Part shown: piece after piece, positions 58,498 to 64,000 of the stretch
Layout: each line of letters begins with the position of its first letter
How positions within the stretch are numbered: the first letter of the stretch is position 1
NCBI RefSeq assembly: GCF_022809125.1
Contig: NZ_JALGBI010000004.1
Coordinates: 1-64,000 of the forward strand
Reading direction: 5' to 3'
Length of the DNA: 64,000 nt
From: Variovorax terrae
GTDB lineage: Bacteria > Pseudomonadota > Gammaproteobacteria > Burkholderiales > Burkholderiaceae_C
Translations under genes and position numbers: made by a program
The notes under the pieces: model-generated
Told to the model about the DNA's origin: nothing
What the model saw: only the letters and a program-made list of their open reading frames with translations
Database searches by the model: none

Positions 58498-58917
58498 TCA
58501 TTCGTTGGTGGTCAGTGGGGTGTCGTTGCTGTCCACGACAAACACGGCGAGCAGCTTGGCAGGCTGGGTCTTGCTCGCATTGCGGCTGACGGGATGCCGT
58601 GAGCCGGGCTCTTCGTAGAAGCTCTCCCCGGCCTTGTAGATCCGCTCGGGGCCATCGTTGACCTTGCTGGCAATGCGGCCCGAGACGACATAGGCGTAGA
58701 TGAACGAAGACTTCGCATGCGTGTGTGGCAGCGAGGCCCCGCCTGGTGGATAGAGCACCTCCACAGCAATCAGCGACTTGCCAGGAATATTCGTGATTGG
58801 TTGAGAAAAATTCGGCTTCACCGAGTCACCTGCGCCATGCGCCGATGCGACCCCGATAAAACTCAATCCCACCGCGAAGGTCAACGGGAAAAGAACGTGT
58901 TGAAGTTTCATATCCAT
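58498..58917 (-). CDS. Exported cupin protein
   Basis: 139 residues from MDMKLQHVLFPLTFAVGLSFIGVASAHG, a clear signal peptide. Cupin motifs: LYPPGGASLPHTHAKSSFIYAYVVSGRIAS (His-x-His) and EDPGSRH-like EEPGSRHPVSRNAS. Homologues are small periplasmic cupins found beside AhpD-type proteins. First gene of the leftward trio; its start is 81 nt from the divergent MocR gene. Confidence 0.88.
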   Translation of the reverse strand: MDMKLQHVLFPLTFAVGLSFIGVASAHGAGDSVKPNFSQPITNIPGKSLIAVEVLYPPGGASLPHTHAKSSFIYAYVVSGRIASKVNDGPERIYKAGESFYEEPGSRHPVSRNASKTQPAKLLAVFVVDSNDTPLTTNE

Positions 58918-58998
58918 CTCCTGATAGCCGCAATGATGCTTCTGGGATGGTTTATCCAAAAGACCTGAAAATATGAAATGTGGCTGTACTATGGATCG

Positions 58999-60411
58999 AT
59001 GAGCAGTCCATTGCACATCCCCCTGGATCGATCGGCCAAGACTTCCTTTGCCGAACAGATATGCGCCGGAATTACCAGTGCGATCGAGAGCGGTGTGCTC
59101 GAATCTGGGGCAAGGCTGCCGTCCTGGGTCGATCTCGCAGCGCAGCTGGGCGTAGCGCGTGGAACAGTCAAGGCGGCATACGAACGGCTGGCGGATGCCC
59201 AACTGGTAGAGGTCGCTTCACGTTCCAGCGGCACGAGGGTCACAGGGACTCGGAGCGAACGCGCCGCAGTCGAGCGGCATGCCGCCCGGACGGACCTTCA
59301 ATCCGCCATGTACCAGCATTTCCTGCCCGGGCCTGCCGTGTTTCAGATGGGAGTTCCTGCTTCCGACTGCTTCCCCTCCACGCTGCTCGCGCGCATTCGA
59401 GCACGTACCGCGCGGGACGAGGCAGAGGCCATCGCCTGCTATCACGATCCCCGCGGAGAGTTCGAATTCCGACGCGAGATTGCAGCCCATCTGGCACTGT
59501 CTCGAGGCATCGAATGCCTGTCTTCACAGGTTTTCATCACGGCGGGATTCTCGGGTGGTCTGGGTGCCACCCTCCAGGTCATCCAGGCTGCGGGCAAGAC
59601 TGCATGGGTTGAAAATCCCGGATTTCTTCTGAGCCGCCGCGCCCTGGAAATCGCCGGTCTCTCCACCATCCATGTTCCGGTGGATGCCGACGGAATGAAT
59701 ATTGCTTTCGGAGAAAGACATGCGCCGGATGCGGCTGTCGCGCTGGTCACACCGGGGCAACAAGCGCCATTGGGGCCCACCTTGTCGCTGGAGCGCAGAC
59801 TTCAACTGCTTGCTTGGGCGGAACGTTCCCAAGCCTGGATCATCGAGGACGACTACCTAGGGGAACTGCAACTCAGGCGACGTGCTGCACCAGCACTGGC
59901 GGCCCAAGACCGGTCTGGCCGAGTCATCCATATAGGCTCCTTCGCCAAGACCATCAGTCCCGCGCTGCGCCTGGGGTTTGTCGTTGCACCGCCTGCACTG
60001 GTGCCCGCATTCGACGAGGCCATGGCTTGCCTAGCACCTGCACCTGGCCCAGCCGTCCAGACCGCGACGCTGGAGTTCATGCGGGACGGCCACTATCTCC
60101 GGCACCTGCGGCGCATGAAGCGTGTCTATGCCGCACGCAGCAATGCGCTGCTCGCCAACCTGGATGCCCAGGGCCTCCATGGATATCCCGCCGGTCTGGC
60201 CGTGGTGGTCCAGTTCCCGGGCGGCTGCGACGACAAGGCCATTGCGCGCGAAGCCTACGCCTATGGCCTTGCTCCAGCGCCGCTGTCGATCTGGTACGGT
60301 GCAACTGGTACGCAGCGGTCCGGCCTGCTTCTCGGAGTCGCATCCGCTGTGGAAACCCAGCAGGAAGTAGCGTGCCAACGGCTGGCACAGATCATTTGTA
60401 GGTATGTGTGA
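58999..60411 (+). CDS. MocR-type (GntR HTH plus aminotransferase-like) regulator
   Basis: 470 residues from MSSPLHIPLDRS. A GntR winged helix (about 12-78: AEQICAGITSAIESGVLESGARLPSWVDLAAQLGVARGTVKAAYERLADAQLVE) is fused to a fold-type I aminotransferase domain with the PLP lysine in HIGSFAKTISPALRLGF and the EDDYLGEL block. These regulators sense a vitamer or amino compound via PLP. It is divergent from the cupin/AhpD/epimerase trio and probably controls it. Confidence 0.9.
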   Translation: MSSPLHIPLDRSAKTSFAEQICAGITSAIESGVLESGARLPSWVDLAAQLGVARGTVKAAYERLADAQLVEVASRSSGTRVTGTRSERAAVERHAARTDLQSAMYQHFLPGPAVFQMGVPASDCFPSTLLARIRARTARDEAEAIACYHDPRGEFEFRREIAAHLALSRGIECLSSQVFITAGFSGGLGATLQVIQAAGKTAWVENPGFLLSRRALEIAGLSTIHVPVDADGMNIAFGERHAPDAAVALVTPGQQAPLGPTLSLERRLQLLAWAERSQAWIIEDDYLGELQLRRRAAPALAAQDRSGRVIHIGSFAKTISPALRLGFVVAPPALVPAFDEAMACLAPAPGPAVQTATLEFMRDGHYLRHLRRMKRVYAARSNALLANLDAQGLHGYPAGLAVVVQFPGGCDDKAIAREAYAYGLAPAPLSIWYGATGTQRSGLLLGVASAVETQQEVACQRLAQIICRYV

Positions 60412-60440
60412 ATTGCGCGCGAGTTCTGGAAATCCAGAAC

Positions 60441-60701
60441 TCAAACGCCTCGCAGCGGCGCTTGAGCCAAATTCAATTCATGAACCAGATCAACCGGCGC
60501 ACGTGGCCGCGTCGGAACGAAACGGCGGCCTGAGTAATGTAGTCTCAGGCCGCCAAACGACGGGCACCATGGCGCCAGCACAGGAAGCAGCGCTCCAGCC
60601 TCCATCTCCTCTTCGATGAACCATTCGGCGAGGAAACCACTAATGCCCGACTGCCCGCTTGATGGCATGACTTGCTGAGGGGGAATCGCTTCCGCCGGCA
60701 C
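60441..60701 (-). pseudogene. LysR effector-domain C-terminal fragment
   Basis: The leftward frame reads GISGFLAEWFIEEEMEAGALLPVLAPWCPSFGGLRLHYSGRRFVPTRPRAPVDLVHELN, which has the order of the LysR substrate-domain end (G-I-x-x-x-P then L-x-x-G-x-L-x-x-V-L, then Y-x-x-x-R-x-x-P-x-x-x-R-A-x-x-D). No HTH or earlier effector sequence is found upstream. It is most likely a leftover of a former regulator next to the monooxygenase genes. Confidence 0.5.
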
Positions 60702-60797
60702 CCCAGCGCCACACGGCCAATGCAGCCAGGAGCAAAAAGAACCAGAGTAGGCGCCACCACAGCGGCCAGGACACAGCTTCGCGTGTATTCCCCGCTT

Positions 60798-62000
60798 TCA
60801 GATACGGGCGTTCGCGGGGAGCGGAATACCCAGCAGGGCGCGGCCATGAAGTTCCGCGGAAGGCGTTACCTGCATGAGAAAGTGCGACGCCATGGCGTGC
60901 AGATCGCGGAAATAGCGCTCCAGCGGGCCGATCGGTACGAGACTACCGCCGAGGTTGCGAACGAGGGCATCCGCCGCATCCAGGGCCATGTCGCAAATGA
61001 CGGCGCCGTCCGTCCTGTAGCGGGTTCGCTGTGCAACCGTAAACGGTGTGCCGGCAGCGGCCTGGTCCCACATTTCATCCACATCGTGCATCAGCAGGTT
61101 GAATGCACCCTCGATCTTTGCACCCGCTTTTCCCAACTCAGCCAAGGAGAAGCGATCTTCAGTCTGCGGCGCGTTGAGGCCCACGGGGGTCCGCTTGCGG
61201 ATTGTTTCGATGTAGATGTCGAGGATTCCGGTGGCGACCGCGGTGGCTGCTGCCGCTACAGACATCACAAACAGGCTGGTGTGAGGAATCTTGTACATCG
61301 AGCCCTTATTGCGTTCCAAGCCGGGAACCTGATTGCTTTGCACATCAGTCCACTTGATCGTCCGGTAGAGCGGGACTCGCTCCTCGGTCAAGTACACGTC
61401 CTTGCTGCCGGTTCCCTTCATGCCGAACACATTCCAACTCTCGTGGTCGATGCGGAAGCTAGCCTGTGGAACGAGCATCAGGCGTAGTTCCTTACCCCCG
61501 TCCCCGGTCGGTACTTCCACCAGCACCGCAGCCCAATCGGCGTTGTCGATGCCCGACGCATAAGTCCACTTGCCGCTGAGAACGTAGTAACCATCCACCA
61601 GCTTCGCGTCGACGCCTCGGCCGACATTGCCGGTGAGCGCAATCACAACAGCGTCTTTCCCGCCGGCAAAGACCTCATCTTGAGCCTGCACCGAGAACAT
61701 GCCCGCCATCCACGGATGCAAACCCGCGAGCGAAAGAATCCATGCCGTGGCGCTGTCGCCGCGCGCAACCTCGCGCGATACGCGCCACAGCGTTGACGGG
61801 CGCATGCCGTAGCCTCCGTTTTCCACGGACTGGCAGATTCGAAAGAAGCCTGCCTCGCGGAGGCTGGCCGCCACATCTTCCGAGATGCGCTTGCTGCTGT
61901 CGTGGCCAGGGCCAACTTCCCGGAGTCGGGGAATCATCGCCTGGGCACGCTGCACCAGGTCTTCGGTCGTGGGAAATAAGGAATGCGACTTTTGCTGCAT
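60798..62000 (-). CDS. Flavin-dependent monooxygenase, HpaB/HsaA-type oxygenase
   Basis: 400 residues with an acyl-CoA-dehydrogenase-like fold: LREAGFFRICQSVENGGYGM, WRVSREVARGDSATAWILSLAG, the beta-domain VDGYYVLSGKWTYASGIDNADWAAVLVE, GMKGTGSKDVYLTEERVPL, and a C-terminal helical part with DAADALVRNLGGS. This set is typical of the oxygenase half of two-component FADH2/FMNH2 phenol or sulfonate hydroxylases. Its flavin reductase is encoded just upstream in the same operon. Substrate unknown. Confidence 0.87.
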   Translation of the reverse strand: MQQKSHSLFPTTEDLVQRAQAMIPRLREVGPGHDSSKRISEDVAASLREAGFFRICQSVENGGYGMRPSTLWRVSREVARGDSATAWILSLAGLHPWMAGMFSVQAQDEVFAGGKDAVVIALTGNVGRGVDAKLVDGYYVLSGKWTYASGIDNADWAAVLVEVPTGDGGKELRLMLVPQASFRIDHESWNVFGMKGTGSKDVYLTEERVPLYRTIKWTDVQSNQVPGLERNKGSMYKIPHTSLFVMSVAAAATAVATGILDIYIETIRKRTPVGLNAPQTEDRFSLAELGKAGAKIEGAFNLLMHDVDEMWDQAAAGTPFTVAQRTRYRTDGAVICDMALDAADALVRNLGGSLVPIGPLERYFRDLHAMASHFLMQVTPSAELHGRALLGIPLPANARI

Positions 62001-62033
62001 GGATTAACTCCTTGGGTTTTTGGTGATTGAGGT

Positions 62034-62534
62034 TTAGGCGTGATGAAGGTTCACGCCCATGTATTTGCCGCTGGCATAGATCAGTGCGGGCGCCGGCGGA
62101 TCAGAGGACACCATGTCGGTAACTTCGCCAATAACCACCTGGTGGTCGCCGTGCGCGTGCCACGCTTGGGTACTGCAGAAAAAACTGGCGTTGGCATCGA
62201 CCAGCGCAGGTGCCGCGCTAGTGGTGAACTCCCAGATACCCTCGGAGCCCTGTGAGGGCTGGCCGGCGTAGTAGCGCGAGATCGAGTCTTGGTGCGATGC
62301 GAGCACGTTGACTGAGAACGCTCTCGACGCCTGAAGATGGGGCAGCAGCCGGCTCTCGTTGCGAACGCAGAAGAGCAGGAGCAATGGATCCAGACTGACG
62401 GAGGTGAGGGAATTGGCTGTCATGGCTACGACCTGCCCCGGCTGCGCAGCGTGGGAAACAGCAATGACCGACACGCCTGTCACAAAGCGACCCATGAGGG
62501 AGCGGAATCTGTGAGGATCGGCGATCTTGAGCAT
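62034..62534 (-). CDS. NAD(P)H:flavin reductase component
   Basis: 166 residues. HRFRSLMGRFVTGVSVIAVSH, GQVVAMTANSLTSVSLDPLLLLFCV and FSVNVLASHQDSISRYYAGQPSQGSEG are the flavin_reduct domain blocks of HpaC-like proteins; HAHGDHQVVIGEVTDM is late. It supplies reduced flavin to the oxygenase encoded 33 nt downstream. It is the first gene of the leftward pair; the region before it holds two matching palindromes. Confidence 0.92.
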   Translation of the reverse strand: MLKIADPHRFRSLMGRFVTGVSVIAVSHAAQPGQVVAMTANSLTSVSLDPLLLLFCVRNESRLLPHLQASRAFSVNVLASHQDSISRYYAGQPSQGSEGIWEFTTSAAPALVDANASFFCSTQAWHAHGDHQVVIGEVTDMVSSDPPAPALIYASGKYMGVNLHHA

Positions 62535-62593
62535 GGGGAACTCCTACAGCTGTCGGGCGTGTCGAAACTTTAGGAGGCTGGGGCCGAAAGGCC

Positions 62594-62611
62594 GTGTATC
62601 AGTGGATACAC
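62594..62611. promoter_or_regulatory. Palindromic operator candidate, site 1
   Basis: GTGTATC-AGTG-GATACAC, perfect 7-bp arms, 60 nt upstream of the flavin reductase start. It shares the core TGTATC-N4-GATAC with a second site in the same divergent gap, which is strong evidence for a dimeric repressor or activator. The regulator is not identified in the window. Confidence 0.7.
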
Positions 62612-62811
62612 AAAGAGGAAGAATCTGCACTCACCAGCCGCGGAACGTCCCTTGAAGCTCTCGAGGCCGCACGAAGGGACGACGCTCGCCTGTCGCGGAC
62701 GCGCGACATGTGCGGGAGCTGCTGCCACCGACACCGTCAGCAGTGGTGTGTGAAAAACCACAAGCGCGCAGGCCCCACGAGTGCAACAGACCGGCGCGTT
62801 TCGGTCCGCAT

Positions 62812-62825
62812 GTATCACCAGATAC
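62812..62825. promoter_or_regulatory. Palindromic operator candidate, site 2
   Basis: GTATC-ACCA-GATAC, 5-bp arms extended by T on the left, 96 nt before the start of the rightward binding-protein gene and 211 nt from site 1 (about 20 helical turns). Two copies of the same dyad in one divergent gap suggest shared control, possibly by looping. Confidence 0.65.
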
Positions 62826-62920
62826 GGAGCGCCAGAGGGTGTCTCCCTCAGAATTTTCTCTGCAGGCCTGGGTTGGGCGCTGCCGCGTATAGCCGTTTTC
62901 TAATCTTTAGCGGAGCATGT

Positions 62921-64000
62921 ATGAGAATCTCAAAGCTGATTTCCGGGGCGTTTTTGTTGGCGGGGGCCGCCGCCAGCCAGGCCCAAAGTCTTCCTGTATT
63001 CAAGATTGGTGTCGTGACTGCCGCCACTGGAGCGGCCGCGACAATTGCAGCGCCCGCCAATCAGGCGATCGAGCTGTACCGCGAGCAGCTCGCTGCGCTG
63101 AAGAACCTTCCGTTCAAGGTGGAGTTCATCCAGTACGACGACGCTTCGGACCCGACCAAGTCCGTCAACCTCGTTCGCAAGCTGATCCAGGAGGATGGCG
63201 CCGCAATGGTCGTCTGCTGCACCACCACGCCGTCATCACTGGCGGTCGCCAAGGTGGCGGAGGACGCGCAGACAGCCACTATCGCCATGGCCGCATCTGC
63301 CGCCGTTGTCGAGCCGGCGTCGGAAAAGCGGTACATGTTCAAGACGCCCATCACGGAGCGTCTCATGATCAACCATACGCTCGACTACATGGTCAAGCAG
63401 GGGGTGAAGACGCTGTCCTTCCTGGGCCTCGAAGACGCGTACGGTGAAGGCGGCTGGATCGAACTCAAGGCGTTGGCGGAAAAGAAGGGTATCAAGATCG
63501 TGTCGTCCGAACGATTCGCGCGGCAAGACACCAACTTCACGCCCCAAGCACTGAAGACGGTTCAGGCGAAAGCCGATGCAGTCTATATCCACGCTATCCC
63601 GCCGTCCGCATCCCTGGTGCACGAGGCGCTCAAGCGCGTTGGCTACCGTGGCCCCATCTACCACGGCGCAGGAGCCCCGACAGCCGCCTTCATCACTATC
63701 GGCAAATCGGCCGTGGAAGGTGCGATCGTGGGCGCGACGCCGATCACGGTCTACAAGGATCTCCGTGCAGACAATCCCCTGAGCAAGTCGATCGGTGAGT
63801 TCGTCAAAGCATTCGACGGCAAGTATGGGGCAGGCAAGGCCGAGATCTTCGCGACGCAAGGTTACGACGCCGTTGGCTTGGCGGTTGACACCGTCAAGCG
63901 CTACGTGACTTCGGGCAAGAAGGGCGATCTGGCGCAAATGCGCAAGGACCTGCGTGACGAGTTGGAGAAAACCCATGAGTACGCCGGCAGCGTCGGCATC
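62921..64000 (+). CDS. Liv-type periplasmic binding protein (partial, runs off right edge)
   Basis: 360 codons visible, no stop before the edge. Signal peptide MRISKLISGAFLLAGAAASQAQ; mature FKIGVVTAATGAAATIAAPANQAIELYREQL, then VEFIQYDDASDPTKSVNLVRKLIQEDGAAMVV. The ATG is preceded by CGGAG; an ATG 4 nt earlier is in another frame. It is transcribed away from the two-component monooxygenase and would feed an ABC importer encoded beyond the window. Confidence 0.92.
   Translation, partial: MRISKLISGAFLLAGAAASQAQSLPVFKIGVVTAATGAAATIAAPANQAIELYREQLAALKNLPFKVEFIQYDDASDPTKSVNLVRKLIQEDGAAMVVCCTTTPSSLAVAKVAEDAQTATIAMAASAAVVEPASEKRYMFKTPITERLMINHTLDYMVKQGVKTLSFLGLEDAYGEGGWIELKALAEKKGIKIVSSERFARQDTNFTPQALKTVQAKADAVYIHAIPPSASLVHEALKRVGYRGPIYHGAGAPTAAFITIGKSAVEGAIVGATPITVYKDLRADNPLSKSIGEFVKAFDGKYGAGKAEIFATQGYDAVGLAVDTVKRYVTSGKKGDLAQMRKDLRDELEKTHEYAGSVGI

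Overview
The window is GC-rich and looks like a Burkholderiales (beta-proteobacteria) chromosome, most likely Comamonadaceae. The reasons are the tuf-trpT-secE-nusG-rplKAJL-rpoBC order, the rsmB / DUF4390 / NtrY-like / NtrX-like block ending at tRNA-Phe, and many Bug/TctC- and Liv-type binding proteins. Genus cannot be fixed from sequence reading alone.

Layout. (1) 1-12.4 kb: the end of EF-Tu, tRNA-Trp, and the transcription/translation super-operon secE-nusG-rplK-rplA-rplJ-rplL-rpoB-rpoC, closed by a strong terminator. (2) 12.4-19.9 kb: a LemA-like protein, a cytochrome c plus FccB-like flavoprotein pair, rsmB, a DUF4390 protein, an NtrY-like kinase with a short NtrX-like regulator, and tRNA-Phe. 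(3) 19.8-32.4 kb: a decayed genomic island entered at tRNA-Phe, with an integrase stump joined to a relaxase fragment and conjugative-element debris. It then carries a dense set of defence-like modules: a PD-(D/E)XK-type protein with an unknown partner; an operon of MerR-like regulator, small protein, HELGH metalloprotease and dCTP-deaminase homologue behind a perfect 38-bp palindrome that spans the start codon; a converging RHH / GNAT / XRE / ImmA-IrrE operon; and a complete ubiquitin-like conjugation operon (triple-Ubl protein, E2-like, JAMM protease, E1-like) followed by an ankyrin-type ORF. (4) 32.7-45 kb: a long leftward catabolic operon (FAD hydroxylase, extradiol/VOC dioxygenase, FAH hydrolase, RraA-type aldolase, aldehyde dehydrogenase, cupin, two RidA proteins) with its own LivFGMHK-type importer and a divergent LysR regulator. 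(5) 45-52.5 kb: an NAD(P)-binding reductase, a second periplasmic binding protein, a membrane protein with a YceI protein, a wrecked aromatic aminotransferase, and a LysR gene divergent from an M20 amidohydrolase and a Bug protein. (6) 52.5-64 kb: IS5 debris, a TrpXYZ-like ABC operon, a GNAT enzyme, a MocR regulator divergent from three small redox/cupin genes, and a two-component flavin monooxygenase with its reductase, divergent from a third Liv-type binding protein that runs off the right edge.

The strongest candidates for interesting biology are the ubiquitin-like operon (29.6-32.0 kb) and the HELGH-protease / dCTP-deaminase operon with its start-codon palindrome (24.5-27.1 kb). No CRISPR array, rRNA or replication origin was seen.
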